64,000 nucleotides of DNA, from contig OY757010.1 of the NCBI GenBank assembly GCA_963580285.1, forward strand, positions 60,596,406-60,660,405, in the 5' to 3' direction. Position 1 is the first letter of the stretch, and each line of letters opens with the position of its first letter. Position numbers and translations under genes: made by a program. Shown here piece by piece: positions 52,278 to 63,718 of this stretch. The notes beneath the pieces are model-generated. The model saw only the letters and a program-made list of their open reading frames with translations, searched no databases and was not told the DNA's origin. The stretch comes from Lucinisca nassula (Eukaryota > Mollusca > Bivalvia > Lucinida > Lucinidae).

Positions 52278-52923
52278 TTAACCCTTTACCACTCAGATAC
52301 GTGTTTTTACGTGTCTGCACCCCCCCCCCCCCCCCATTTTAAGCCCCAGAAGCACCTAAAATCTGCATTTCTACCCCTGGATAGTTATGTTTGCTTTAGG
52401 ATTTGTTGGGCAAAAAATTGACCTGTTTTTTCGCGCGCCTCCCCACTAAAAATATTCTGGGGGGATTGAAGGGGGGGGGGGGGCGGGGGGCAGCGCCCCC
52501 CTCACATCCCGAAAAACTTTGGATGTATGGCCCAACCGGCCGCTAAAATTTATATCTGAGGGTGTCTGGGGTCAAAAATGCCTTAAAATTCATGCTGATA
52601 AAACATGCTGCAAACAGTGAAAATGGCCAGTGCCGAACACCTTAATTGTTGCCTTGACAGCTGTGTCAAGATTAAAATGTGGTCAAAAATTCATGTGAAA
52701 ACACACTTATTGCCAACTTTGAGATGCCCCCTCTTTACCATGACAACAATGATCAAGTCATGAAAGGTTGCATTTGAAAGGCTACTGCCCAATAAACATT
52801 CATACCGAGTTTGGTGTAAAACAGACCATCCATTATGAAACAATGGCTAGTTGAAGTTGCTGTCAGGTGCAACACTGTGAAAATCAGCGAAATTCACAAA
52901 ATCCCTGTGTGGTAAAGGGTTAA
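52278..52923. mobile_element. TTAA-flanked MITE, piggyBac-like, copy 1
   Basis: TTAA plus CCCTTTACCAC at the left and GTGGTAAAGGG plus TTAA at the right. The interior includes a poly-C run, GCGGGGGGCAGCGCCCCCCT, and GAAAATGGCCAGTG. It has no transposase. CCC-starting ends and TTAA duplication are typical of piggyBac. Confidence 0.85.
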
Positions 52924-53040
52924 TGAGGAAAATCCCAACTGACCAAAATAATGTTTTTTCATCATTTTATTGCAAGAAACAATATTTCAGATATAATTAA
53001 GGCATTTTAGACTAAAATTCAGTATGTTCCCAGATTTCAG

Positions 53041-53674
53041 TTAACCCTTTACCACTCAGATACGTGTTTTTACATGTCTGCAACCCCCCCCCCCCCCCAT
53101 TTTAAGCCCCAGAAGCACCTAAAATCTGCATTTCTACCCCTGGATAGTTATGTTTGCTTTAAGATTTGTTGGGCAAAAAATTGACCTGTTTTTTCGCGCG
53201 CCTCCCCACTAAAAATATTCGGGTGGGGGGATTGAAGGGGGGCAGCGCCCCCCTCACATCCCGAAAAACTTTGGATGTATGGCCCAACCGGCCGCTAAAA
53301 TTTATATCTGAGGGTGTCTGGGGTCAAAAATGCCTTAAAATTGATGCTGATAAAACATGCTGCAAACAGTGAAAATGGCCAGTGTCGAACACCTTAATTG
53401 TTGCCTTGACAGCTGTGTGAAGATTAAAACGTGGTCAAAAATTCATGTGGAAACACACTTATTGCCAACTTTGAGATGCCCCGTCTTTACCATGACAACA
53501 ATGATCAAGTCATGAAAGGTTGCATTTGAAAGGCTACTGCCCAATAAAATTCATACCGAGTTTGGTGTAAAACAGACCATCCATTATGAAACAATGGCTA
53601 GTTGAAGTTGCTGTCAGGTGCAACACTGTGAAAATCAGCGAAATTCACAAAATCCCTGTGTGGTAAAGGGTTAA
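53041..53674. mobile_element. TTAA-flanked MITE, piggyBac-like, copy 2
   Basis: It is nearly identical to 52278-52923, in the same orientation and only 117 bp away, differing mainly in homopolymer lengths and a few substitutions. Adjacent same-strand copies suggest either local hopping or a duplication. Confidence 0.87.
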
Positions 53675-54150
53675 AGCAAATCGTTGAGGTGTTTTCTATT
53701 TTAAGCTCTGATAGCCGTTTTGTTCATGAAGAAGAAACCTTTGATTTATTTTGATAGCAGTCACCTAAGAAATCTTTCCATGGGGTTTGAATGAACTTCG
53801 TCTAGGTGTAAAGGAGGTAATGTAAAAGTTGTTGTTTGAAGTTTTCATACTTTTTTTTAATTATTAGAACTGCAAGACATATTGTTCATCAGAGTTTTAT
53901 GTTTGCAGCTATTTTAGTAGGGAGCCACCTATGGCAACATTCCTGTGGAGTTTGAATCAGTGGCCAAAAGGTTAAGGAGGAGTTGGCATTTAATACAATT
54001 GTTGACTTTTTTTTTATAATTTTATCTCTGGTAGCCATTTTTTTTTTATTTAAGAACGGAACCAAATTTTTATTATTTTGATAAAGAGTCACCTATGCAA
54101 CATTCTTATGAAGTTTGAATGAAATTGAACAAAAAAGTCGTTCAAATATG

Positions 54151-54384
54151 GGACCCGCCAAGCGATTTTGGTACTTATCGCCTATGCGAGCAGCGAAGGT
54201 TCAGGCGAGCCTGCGCATCCGCGCAGTCTCGCCAGAACCTTCGCTGCTCGCTCATACAAGCAGGTAATCAAGAGGAACCTTCAGACAGAAAACCATATCC
54301 ATGGCCCCTCTGAATGGCTGGGCATGCGTAGTTAAAATTTGTCATGACGGAATGCTCGAAGACCCAAATTCGCTTGGCGGGGCT
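54151..54384. mobile_element. MITE with CCCGCCAAGCGAATTTGGG-type ends and internal hairpin
   Basis: ACCCGCCAAGCGATTTTGG at the left pairs with ACCCAAATTCGCTTGGCGGG at the right. A 31-bp inverted repeat (54186-54216 and 54221-54251, two mismatches, GCGAGCAGCGAAGGTTC) sits inside. No coding capacity. Confidence 0.78.
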
Positions 54385-54527
54385 CAATTTATGTTTCTAA
54401 CTTTAACTCCTGCTGCTACCTGGCTTATCGGAACGGATCAATTTTAGTTATTTGGTAGCTATATAGGGAGCCACCTAATCAATATTCCATTGAAGTTTGA
54501 ATCAAAGTGGTTCAAGGCTTTAGGAAG

Positions 54528-54999
54528 CAAGCCCATAACAAGTACATTGAGGGAATTTTGGGTCTTACAGATTCTGACAGTAGAACTGACTCAAGTGATC
54601 AACCCACTCCTGATCCATGCAATAATACCTATGCTTCAAAGAAACTGTACTCTCTTCTGAAAAATTCCAAGAAAGATTCCAAAGGTACAGCACCCCTTCA
54701 AAAGGATGGTAAGTTCTACACCGAGACAGTGGATAAAGCAAATATTCTTAACGACCAATTTCAGTCAGTTTTCACCCCAAAATCTCCTCTGAAGCTAAGC
54801 CAATTGTCCAATATGGCAGTGCAAAACTATGTAGATAGTGGCAAAATTGATCCATCACAGGTACCAAAAGAATGTCTTAGCCCTACACCACAAATGTCCA
54901 ATATCTCTGTCTCACTCAATGGAATTCTTAAACTTCTAAAAGATCTTAACCCTCACAAAGCGGCTGGACCTGACCAGTCCTCCAAAAGCTCAGAGATGT
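54528..54999 (+). pseudogene. LINE reverse transcriptase, N-terminal part
   Basis: The frame contains YSLLKNSKKDSKGTAPLQKD, ILNDQFQSVFT and LLKDLNPHKAAGPDQSS, the fingers region that precedes LINE reverse transcriptase motif 1. It ends at a frameshift near 54980, after which the homologous text continues in the next frame. Its 5' side is host repeat. Confidence 0.85.
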
Positions 55000-56506
55000 G
55001 ATAGCACCAGTCCTTCAAGTTATATTCCAGAAGTCTCTTGACACTGGGAAGGTACCGAAGGATTGGACCTCTGCCTTTGTCTGTCCACTCTTCAAGAAAG
55101 GAGACACAAGTCTGGCTTCAAACTACAGGCCTATCTCGCTAACTAGTATTCTCTGTAAAGTTCTAGAACATATAGTTTCTACGAACGTGGTCTCTCACAT
55201 GGACAAGCATAACTTACTGTATGACTTGCAGCATGGGTTTCGCAGCAAACGGTCTTGCGAAACCCAACTTGTCACTCTTTTTGAAGACCTGATGAGGAAC
55301 TCTACAGCAGGTAGTCAGACTGACCTTGTCTTGCTTGATTTTTCTAAAGCTTTTGACAAGGTCAGTCATCAGAAACTACTGCTGAAACTCCACAAATATG
55401 GAATCAGAGGACCAATACTTACTTGGATTCAGGCATTTCTGTCCAACCGTACACAGACGGTTGTTTTGGAAAATGAACACTCTAACACTATCCCAGTAAC
55501 TTCAGGAGTACCTCAAGGATCTGTCCTTGGTCCAATTCTATTCCTGATATACATCAATGATCTCCCTGACACGACAAAATCTAAGGTACGGTTGTTTGCT
55601 GATGACACCGCCATCTACTTGGCTGTTTCCAGCCTGAGAGATGTACAAATCCTACAACAAGACCTGGATCATCTCCATAAATGGGAACTCCAGTGGGATA
55701 TGGAGTTTAACCCAGGTAAATGTGTTGTCATACATGTAACAAGGGCGATAACTCCAGTCCCAAGCCAATACTTCCTACACAGCCAGCTTCTGGAATCAGT
55801 TTCAAGTTCCAAGTATTTGGGGGTGGAGATCAGCAGCAACCTGTCCTTCAACAAGCATATACAGAACATAACCACATCAGCAAGTCGGTCACTGGCCTTT
55901 CTTAGGAGAAATATCCGAACCCAAAACCCAGCCCTGAGGGAGATGGCATACAAGACACTGGTCCGTCCACTGGTGGAATATTCCTCCCCAGTTTGGAACA
56001 CTTACACCCAAACAAACATTGATAAGCTTGAGATGGTGCAGCGTCGAGCTGCTAGGTGGACACTTCACAATTACTCCACTTATGCAAGTGTTACAGATTT
56101 GCTCCAATCCCTTGGCTGGAGATCTCTTGAGCAGAGAAGATCCGACTCCCGACTATGCCTGTTTTACAAGATTGTTCACGGCCTTGTAGCTGTTGACTTG
56201 CCACCGTATGTTGTGCACCCTATGAGAATCCTCAAAAACTCTCACCCGATGTCTTTCCGCCAAATTCAGACTACAGTCGATTACTATAAATACTCTTTCT
56301 ACCCCCTCGCAATCGTGCAATGGAACCGGCGCCGTCAAGTATCGCATTACTGCCCACATTTGATTCCTTCAAGAGGGCAGTATGCACATTCAGCCATTCA
56401 ATGCCCTAAATGCCAGCGCGTTGTTTTTAATCTTTTATTCTGCACTTTCAGTCTTTATCGGACTTTTAACATTTTAACTCTGTCATCTTTATTCCACCTC
56501 TACTAA
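54998..56506 (+). pseudogene. LINE reverse transcriptase, catalytic part
   Basis: Motifs in order: YRPISLTSILCKVLEH (about 43-58), QHGFRSKRSCETQL (78-91), LLDFSKAFDKVSHQK (112-126) with the first catalytic Asp, SGVPQGSVLGPILFLIYIND (169-188), RLFADDTAIYL (198-208, the ADD box) and SSKYLGVEI. The C-terminus KYSFYPLAIVQWNRR is typical of CR1/jockey relatives. The frame is open but separated from its N-terminus. Confidence 0.9.
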
Positions 56507-57085
56507 CACTTCTTAAGGGAACTTTTATTTTTAATACATATTTCTACTAACATCGCACAGACGCGCACCTGCACGTAATCCCCGCGAGGGGGTGATGCAG
56601 TATGAAAAGATAGAGATAGATAGAGTTAGCATTTGAAGGAACGTTAAATTAACGTGTTAACGTTACTCTAGTTTTGTCTCTGATGGTCATTTTGCTCATC
56701 AGAGCGGAACCGTTTTAGTTACTTTGGTAGAGGGTCACCTATGCAAGTGTTCAATGATAAAGAAGTTGTCGTTGGAAGACGTTTTTTTTTCTATTTTAGC
56801 TCTTGCTGCCATCTTGTTCATCAGAGCGGAACGCTTTTTGGAATTTTGGTAGGTAGCCATCTAGGCAATATTGCCGTGAAGTTTGAATCAAAGCTGCACA
56901 AGTGGTTGGGAGAAGTTAGCATTTAAAGCAAAATAAATTTGCTTCTATTTTAAGCTCTGTTGGCCATTTTGCTCATCAAAGCAGTTCTAACCGTTTTAGC
57001 TATTTGGTAAAGGGTCACCTAATCAACGCTCCTATGAAGCTTGAATGAAATTGGCCCATGGTAAAGGAGTTTTGTGAAGACTTTT

Positions 57086-58260
57086 TCTAGTTTACCAGAA
57101 GAACAGAACAGAACTTTATTATGCAATAAATCTCAGGCTACACACAAGTAGCATATGAGACAAAAAATAATCAATAGTAGCATACAAAAAACTGACTGTC
57201 ACAACAAGGACTGTGAATTGAAATATAATGATATTCACATTTTACATGTATATATCTGAAAGCGTACCAGAGAGAAAAAAAAAACTGATCGTACTAAAAG
57301 GCCAACGGCAAGGCCTCACCTCGTCATCGTCTGCAGACATAGACGCTAACGGGGTAGGGTCCAGCTCTTGGACTTCACGATAAGGTGAGTTTGGAGCTGG
57401 AGCTTGGGGTGTACACTGAAATAACCACAAGCTAGATGTGTACTTATTGTTGAGTTAAATTTGTCTAAGGTTGGGATTATTGGACACGCTTTCAGTATGG
57501 TGTCAGGTGGCACACGCATTGTCGATCAACGCTGCGGCGGCGCTGCGTGTCCGTTGGGAACGTTTACCCGTTTTTAGTTTCCTGTAAAAAGAAAGGATAC
57601 ATGTACTTGTGTACAAACAGCCTATATAAGGTATGCGTACAAGATGGGAATTAATTACCAGGAAATACTCGTATAGTTTCGATATTCCGATCAGGAGCCC
57701 ACGTCGGGGTGATAATAGAAGACCGAGTATAGCTAATGCACTTTACGTTAGTAGATCACTTCAGCTATCGTAAGAGGATGGCAAAACATTTGTAAGTCGT
57801 TGCTCCTCGAACATTAAAACAACAGAACTAAACACCTATGCAATTCGTTTCTTTTTTCGGGGAGTATAGGAAATTTCCAATAGTGTGTGTAGGCGGGTCA
57901 TATCGATGTTTACACCTGTCAATGCATTACCTCTGGCGGCCATGATCCTGTTCATCGGAGCGGTGTAACGTAAAAAAAGTGGACCGTGAAAAAATGAGAC
58001 ATTTCCGCCACTGGGCATGCGCAACACATTTGCTCCGCCTACCTTAGATACGTTTTTTATCGGATTGCTATTTGCTTAATTATCGTGTAGTCTGGCAGTT
58101 ACCTCCCCTCATTCGCCCTGTTAGCGAGCTTTAAGGTGAGTTCTCCTTGTAACAGCGTTTGCAGATGGAACAGACACCACCACCAAGTCACTTTCAGTTT
58201 TAAAGTCTGTAACAATGTATGACTTCTTAAAATTCTCACATCAGTTTCTTTTGTATTCTT
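57086..58260. other. No supported gene
   Basis: AACAGAACAGAACTTTATTATG at 57103 looks like the reverse of a repeat 3' end. Otherwise I see no landmark. Around 57530-57560 a GC-rich patch (GCTGCGGCGGCGCTGCG) lies beside no convincing ORF. Confidence 0.4.
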
Positions 58261-58284
58261 TTGCAGCATGTAATAGAAGAAGCA

Positions 58285-58408
58285 TCATGTGTCTCGGACA
58301 TGATACTTCAGTGAGGCAACACTATAAAAGTGAGCATTGAGCTCCCTGTCACAACCAGACACCGTCGTGATATGACTGAAAAATTGTTGAAAGCGACGAT
58401 AAACCCGA

Positions 58409-58481
<73 letters not shown>

Positions 58482-58530
58482 CGCGCGCGCGCGTGCGCGC
58501 GCACACACGCACGCACGCACGCCTTCTTAA
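58285..58530 (+). mobile_element. SINE-2 3' fragment with long (CA)n and (CG)n tail
   Basis: GACATGATACTTCAGTGAGG, CAGACACCGTCGTGATATGA and GCGACGATAAACCCGAATTC match the 3' half of the SINE at 41187-41521. The tail has expanded to about 34 CA units (58413-58479), then CGCGCGCGTGCGCG and CACG repeats. Confidence 0.8.
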
Positions 58531-58904
58531 CCTTCTGTACAACTGTACAACGACCCATCATTATTCTCACATTACGATTTCATACCCGTGCAATTTCTTT
58601 TTCGATGCAAATTTGTGATTTTTGTCTTATTTTTACTCCTAAAATAGGTTGCGGGTGCTCGTACGAGTACCCATGACCTATGTTTTAGAACAGAAAAAAG
58701 CAAAATAACTTATACCCCTGTAAACCCTAGTTTTCTCTAAAGTGGGGTTTAGAGGGTTTTAATTTCACGGACTTTTAACATGAAGAAAGGTGTTTGAGAT
58801 ATTGTGTTGCCAAGATTATATTCTCAGGGATGATAACTAAAATACCATGACACCCGGAGTTATGGTTCTTGCTCATAACACGTCTTTTTCCCTCAGGTTT
58901 TCTT

Positions 58905-59185
58905 TGTTTGAATTAGTGTTTTACGTCCCCATCAACACTTATTAGGTTATTTTTGAGAGGTGGCTTCAGTTTTGTGGGACTTTTACCCAACATTGATATG
59001 AAATGACATCTCAAGCCCTGCCGCCTGAACAAGCCAGGAGTGTTTATATATAGGTGACGTTCCGATTTACAACACTTCGCGTAGTCAGGCTTAGATCCTC
59101 TTAGCGGTTTACCAATAGTCCTGTGCGGTCTGTTTCAGCTATGCGTGCAAGCAAGATGAACCCAATCTATTTCTCCAAGCCCCGA
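58905..59185 (-). repeat. Family A repeat, minus orientation, diverged
   Basis: TTTTACGTCCCCATCAACAC, TTTTACCCAACATTGATATG and CCCGATGGGCGGGGC mark a complete but aged copy, just 30 bp from the next. Confidence 0.75.
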
Positions 59186-59217
59186 TGGGCGGGGCGTAAA
59201 TCTTCACCTCGTGTTGG

Positions 59218-59475
59218 TTGGTTGATTTGAGGTTTAACGTCCCCGTCAACACTGTAAAGGTCATTTCGGAGACGTTGCTTCCAATTTTGTTGGACTTTTA
59301 CCCAACACTAAGATGAAATGACATCTCTAGCTATGTCGCCCAATGAAACCAAAAGGGTTTATTAGCATGGACGGTCCGCCTCGCACCGCGGTTCCTGGAC
59401 AGGCTTAGATCCTCTAAGCGGTTTACCAGTACTAGTGTGTGGATCGGATTGCGCTCTGCGTGGAAGCATCGTGAC
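59218..59475 (-). repeat. Family A repeat, minus orientation
   Basis: TTGAGGTTTAACGTCCCCGT through CTCTGCGTGGAAGCATCGTG. It resembles the 2678 and 12581 copies (GGACGGTCCGCCTCGCACCG) more than its neighbour, so it is a separate insertion. Confidence 0.78.
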
Positions 59476-59564
59476 TAAAAAGTGAAGCACCCGATCAAAC
59501 AACATATTTTGCGGCATCGGAACTGTTATATAGTCTATGGTCTAAATTTGATATGCCAGGCTAA

Positions 59565-60030
59565 TACGGGTTAATCGGCGTCTAACCTGGGTTTGCACTG
59601 TTTGCCAGTCCTGAAAGAAACGCTTAGCTTACGGCGTTATAGCGGCGTCTGACCTGGGTCTGTGCCATTTGCCTTAGTCCTAAAGTAGAAGCGAAAGGCT
59701 AACGCTGGTTAAGCAATGCCTGATCTCGGTCTGCATTGTTTGCCTGTGCCTTGAAATGGTTATACTACTTGCCTCATTGACCAGGGTTAGTTGGTTCCAT
59801 CGCGTTCTTCTCCCGACTTGAGGATATTAAACCGAGATCCCGTACCATTATGACCTTAGCTGTTGTTAGGACGTAATTCTCAAAGACATACACAACCCGT
59901 ATAAGCTTAGTGTCTCTTAGGACATAGGCAAACAGTGCAGACTTAGCTCAGATGTTCCTCGACCCAATTAAGCGCAGCATATCTGTTTAATGACAAAGGC
60001 AAACAGTGCAGACCAGATGATGCCCCGTAT
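59565..60030. repeat. Inverted arrays of a ~72-bp GCAAACAGTG motif
   Basis: GCGTCTAACCTGGGTTTGCA, GCGTCTGACCTGGGTCTGTG and TGCCTGATCTCGGTCTGCAT occur at spacings near 70-75 bp (59578-59750). The reverse complement (GGCAAACAGTGCAGACTTAG, GGCAAACAGTGCAGACC) occurs at 59927-60015. A SINE-3 tail-like TGACCTTAGCTGTTGTTAGG separates them. Confidence 0.65.
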
Positions 60031-60099
60031 TTTTACATTGGCAATGGGAAAGAACTGTGTCTATTATGCAACAAATCACGGTGCGGAAAAGCGGGCCGA

Positions 60100-60830
60100 G
60101 TGAAATCATTAAAAGCTGCAAATTTATGACGCCATACGTAGACTCGTAGACGTTAGACGGTGTAACGTCACTGTCTAGCACCGACAACGTTTCAAAAGGA
60201 CATAAATGCATGTGTTACAGTCGATTTCTTTTAATAATGGTGAAAGTGTTTGAGAATTCGAAGGAAACAACAACATTATCTAAGAGTTTCAGCGTGCTAG
60301 AATCGAAATAACTCAGCTCTTGCCAGTGATTTGTTGGGTAATAAATCACAGTTTGTCGGTCAGTTGTAAGTAGACAAATCGCAAGCGCTACGCGCTCGTG
60401 ATACGGACCCCCAAACTGTGATTTATTACTCAACAAATCACAGCTAGAGCCTATCTATCACTAGTCGCTTAAACAGCCAATGGTTAAATCCGGTGATATA
60501 TTGCGTGATAAATCACTAGGCGAAAAAAGTGTGACGTGAAGAGCCGCCGTTTTATGAAGTTTTGCGACGTTATCGATCCTTTCCTTGACGTTAGACCGTG
60601 TAACGTCTTTTTCAGTACGTTACACATGCGTAACAGTCATACATGTCGGCGAGATTTCTTCAAACAGTGGCGGAATGTTGAGAGAATATGAAGGAAACAA
60701 CAGTATTTTAGTAGACTTTCAGTGTGTTATCAGCTCTATTGTTACGTGCTCGTGATGTGATATACCATACAACGGACCTCCAAACAGTGATATATTACTC
60801 AACAAATCACCGCTAGAGCTGGTTTATTCA
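60100..60830. repeat. Pair of ~330-bp repeats with GTGATTTGTTGAGTAATAAATC inverted ends
   Basis: GACGTTAGACGGTGTAACGT with TCGAAGGAAACAACAACATT (60147-60280) is repeated as GACGTTAGACCGTGTAACGT with TGAAGGAAACAACAGTATTT (60588-60700). GTGATTTGTTGGGTAATAAATCACAGTTTG (60330-60360) pairs with its complement at 60412-60445 and a third piece at 60780-60815. Confidence 0.65.
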
Positions 60831-60869
60831 ATCTTAAACCAAATTGGCACATCACCTCTATTTAAGGCC

Positions 60870-61060
60870 AAATGGATACAGCGCAGATCCTCACAGACCC
60901 GGCTCAGATGTCGGTTTACCCATTTAACCCAACATCTAAAATAAAGGACACTAGGAAACATTGCAGACCCAGATCAGATGCCCATTAATTCATATCATAC
61001 CAAACTTTCTATGTATGGACACTACGAGAACAGTGCAGACCTAGATTAGACGCTCCTTAG
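60870..61060. repeat. GCAGACCCAGATCAGATGCC tandem array
   Basis: Three units (CAGACCCGGCTCAGATGTC, CATTGCAGACCCAGATCAGA, CAGTGCAGACCTAGATTAGA) are spaced about 75-80 bp apart. They are in the same sense as 59900-60020 and the GTGTAGACCCTGATCAGACA words of the macrosatellite. Confidence 0.65.
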
Positions 61061-61069
61061 CCAATGTTT

Positions 61070-61255
61070 GCCAAGACCACAGGGAAAAGGTGCTATACCA
61101 CAGAGGCTTCTAGGTGTATATGGGTTAAACCGATGCACAGTTAACGTATCTCCTATAACAGAGACAGACTTTCGGATGAGTCTATAAACCGAGGTCCCGT
61201 CTCCGTATGACCTTAGTTGTTGGTTGGACGTAAAACTCAAACACTCACCTCACCT
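61070..61255 (+). mobile_element. SINE-3 3' fragment
   Basis: TTTCGGATGAGTCTATAAAC and CCGTCTCCGTATGACCTTAG with TTGGACGTAAAACTCAAACA match the 3' half of the SINE copies at 63035-63190 and 63719-63880. Confidence 0.7.
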
Positions 61256-61584
61256 ATAACAGAGACAGTAGTCGTATATAAGTATAGTAATATCTGATCG
61301 TGATGTGCACTAGCAAGCGCAGATTGCAGTGTGAGGTTACGAGACCTCCATCAAACGCGGGTCGTTTAGGGTAAGAAATCACGACTTTGGGATGCAAAAA
61401 TGACAGTTGATAATTGTTTTACTTTGAATTTCTTTTCCACTATTAAAGGTCAAGAATACGTAAATAAATGGCACAATTATTTAAGTGCGTTACGAAAGAC
61501 GTTACGTCTGACACTGCAGCGCCACTTTCAAAATGGCGACGTCAATCGCCGTCCGTCAATGTAAACTTAAATATAGGTATAACT
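61256..61584. other. No supported gene
   Basis: Nothing recognisable. GTTACGTCTGACACTGCAGC near 61500 distantly recalls the GCAGAC motif family. Confidence 0.35.
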
Positions 61585-61730
61585 TTGTTTGTTTGATTTG
61601 ATGTTTAACGTCCCCGTCAACACTGTATAGGTCACTTTGAAGACTTCGCTTCCAATTTTGAGGGACTTTTACCCGACATTTAGATGAAATGACATCTCAA
61701 GCCCTGTCGTTCAATAAAACCGACTAGCAT
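61585..61730 (-). repeat. Family A repeat, 3' half, minus orientation
   Basis: GATTTGATGTTTAACGTCCCCG to AATAAAACCGACTAGCATCG. It is truncated next to the foldback at 61739. Confidence 0.75.
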
Positions 61731-61738
61731 CGCTTTGC

Positions 61739-61811
61739 CGTAGTGTATAAGGCCTTAGACGAAATGAACAAACAGAGCCTGTTCAATTCGTCTAAGGCCT
61801 TATACACTACG
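61739..61811. repeat. 31-bp-arm foldback (one mismatch, 11-base loop)
   Basis: CGTAGTGTATAAGGCCTTAG at 61739 pairs with CTAAGGCCTTATACACTACG ending at 61811. Arms are 61739-61769 and 61781-61811. No other copy is seen in the window. Confidence 0.88.
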
Positions 61812-62357
61812 TATGGGTAAAACCAGGCGATTTTTTCTGGTTTTTAGACCCATTGGTTTTCGAGCAGACCGTTAATTAACGGTGGACGACAACTGGCGAA
61901 CCTGAAAAATATATTACCTTTACTTTGCGTCACACATGCAAGGTGATTAAGAGTCAAAGCTTTTACCAACTAGACCATGGCAGTATACACTGTTGTATTA
62001 TTGACAAAACGCAATGAGAGTGCAGGATAACCAAATACCTGCTATAGTTTATCAACGACCTTTGAGAGTTCAACGTTCAAGCGTGGCAAGACTATTCCAT
62101 GTTTTAGGGGAAGCAGGTTTCGGATTTCTTTTGTCACAGGATATTAAAATTATAAATAAGTTTTTTGATAATGCCATTATGTAGAAGTCATGGCCAAGTG
62201 GTTAGAATGATGCAGTACGAATCTCAGTAAAACTTTATCTCCCAATGTAAAATCCCAACTGAAGGCGACATACCTAAAACACGGACTAGTCCAAAATTTA
62301 AAGTGCAGTCACGTCTCACTGCGTTTTGAAAGACTATAGTAATTTTGTTCGTTCGTT
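61812..62357. other. No supported gene; degraded SINE-1-like tail
   Basis: GACCGTTAATTAACGGTGGACG near 61867 resembles the SINE-1 body (minus). AGTCATGGCCAAGTGGTTAGAATGAT at 62187 is tRNA-like (A-box word) but lacks a B box within range. Confidence 0.4.
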
Positions 62358-62630
62358 TGTTTGTTTGTTTGATGTTTAACGTCCCCACCAACACTATATA
62401 GGTCATATTTGGGACGTTGCTACTTTAACCCGACATAGAGATATAATGTAATCTCGAGCCCTGTCGCCCAATGAGACCAATAGGGTTAATATGCACGGAT
62501 GGTTTGACTCGCACCACTTTGCCTGTGCAAGCTCAGACCCTCTAAGCGGCTTACCAGAGATTTCAGCCTTGCATGGAAACATCATGCAGCCCAATCTATT
62601 CTGCCAACCCTGATGGGCGGGGTCCGAGTT
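62358..62630 (-). repeat. Family A repeat, minus orientation
   Basis: GTTTGTTTGTTTGATGTTTAACGTCC-type tail, then TTTAACCCGACATAGAGATA and GGAAACATCATGCAGCCCAA. The (TTTG)n tail is the complement of the CAAA tail. Confidence 0.78.
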
Positions 62631-62960
62631 TTTGTTCGGTAGTTTGTGTGAAGGTTAACGGCCTTGTCAACACCATTGAGACAACACCGAGCAGGCCATC
62701 TTACCTTGGGCAGACATGCACATCAGTGGTTGACCAGCACAGTGCACATTCATTCGACAGAAACAGAGGGAAAAGTCGCAGAAAAATCAAAGCAAAACAA
62801 CACAAAACAAAAACCAAGAGGCCCATGAGGTCCAAGTCGCTCCCCTGAGCCCTGTGCAAATTTGGCAGTACTCAATCACCTGATGCTATAAACCAAGTTT
62901 CAAGACAATCGGTCAAGTGATTCCGGAGATGAAGATTTTTTAAGGTTTTCACCATAACCG
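62631..62960. repeat. Mixed repeat remnants with a pearl-like reverse end
   Basis: CAAGAGGCCCATGAGGTCCAAGTCGCTCCCC at 62816 matches the reversed hairpin-CTCTTG terminus of the pearl-like elements. GTTTCAAGACAATCGGTCAAG follows, as in the first tandem unit of such elements. Confidence 0.5.
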
Positions 62961-63034
62961 GGCATGGCGGTCTGGTACCTTTTCAACCCTTTTCACGCAC
63001 CTCTTCTCTTTTTCATTCCTTTTCTTTGTGGAAG

Positions 63035-63190
63035 CCACCATGGTGCAGTGATAACGCTACTCACTTTGTAAAACAGGGATCGCAGGATCGATCCCGGGCT
63101 TCTCCAGCCTTTCGGATGAGTCTTTAACCCCAGGTCCCGTCTCCGTATGACCTTAGCTGTTGGTGGGACATTAAACTAAAACTCACTCAC
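63035..63190 (+). mobile_element. tRNA-headed SINE (family SINE-3), copy 1
   Basis: GTGCAGTGATAACGCTACTC (A-box region) and GGATCGATCCCGGGCTTC (B box) form the head. The body is TTTCGGATGAGTCTTTAACC to CGTATGACCTTAGCTGTTGG. It ends GTGGGACATTAAACTAAAACTC. Confidence 0.83.
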
Positions 63191-63718
63191 CTCTTTTCTT
63201 TGTATTTCTTTATGTCCACTTTTTTCACGGATGTCCACTTTTTGCACGGATTGTTGCCTGATCTATTTTTCTTTCACGTCAGGTACCTTTTCAACCCTTT
63301 TCACGCACATCTTCTTTTTTCATTCCTTTTCTTTGAATTTCTTTATGTCCACTTTTTTCACGGATGTCCACTTTTCTCACGGATTGGTATCTTATCTATT
63401 TTTCTTTTACGTCAGTGTACATTTTTCTTCGGGATTATCCTTTACACGCACATCTTCTGCTTTCGAGGACTGGTACCTTTTCAACCTTTTTCACGCACAT
63501 CCATCTTTTTTCATTCCTTTATTTTGCATTTCTTTATGTCCACTTTTTTTCACGCATGTCCACTTTTTTCACGGATTGTTGCCTTATCTGTTTTTCTTTT
63601 ACGTCAATGTACATTTTTCATCGTGTTTATCCTTTTCACGCACATCTTCTGCTTTCACGGACTGGTACCTTTTAAACTCTTTTCACCCACATCTTCCTTT
63701 TTTCATTCCTTTACTTTG

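Larger units (their letters stand above)
54528..56625 (+). mobile_element. 5'-truncated non-LTR retrotransposon (CR1/jockey-like LINE)
   Basis: The LINE interrupts a pearl-type unit: TTTAGGAAG on the left and TTAGCATTTGAAGG on the right join in sister units. It lacks ORF1 and endonuclease. It ends in an AGATAGAGATAGATAGAG tail, the short-repeat 3' end seen in CR1/L2-type LINEs. The two reading frames below are one gene split by a frameshift. Confidence 0.87.
50538..57085 (-). mobile_element. Pearl/Helentron-like element with ~160-bp units, heavily interrupted
   Basis: The left edge CAAGAGGGCCAAGATGGCCC is the reverse complement of a hairpin plus CTCTTG end, as in the other two pearl-like elements. 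Units with TTTTAGCTCTGGTGGCCATC, TGTTCATCAGAGCGGAACC and GAAGTTTGAATCAAATTGG recur at about 50770, 51626, 51789, 51944, 52152, 53709, 54030, 56680, 56801 and 56960. Two TTAA MITEs, a hairpin MITE and a LINE are inserted. The far end is not clear. Confidence 0.55.
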
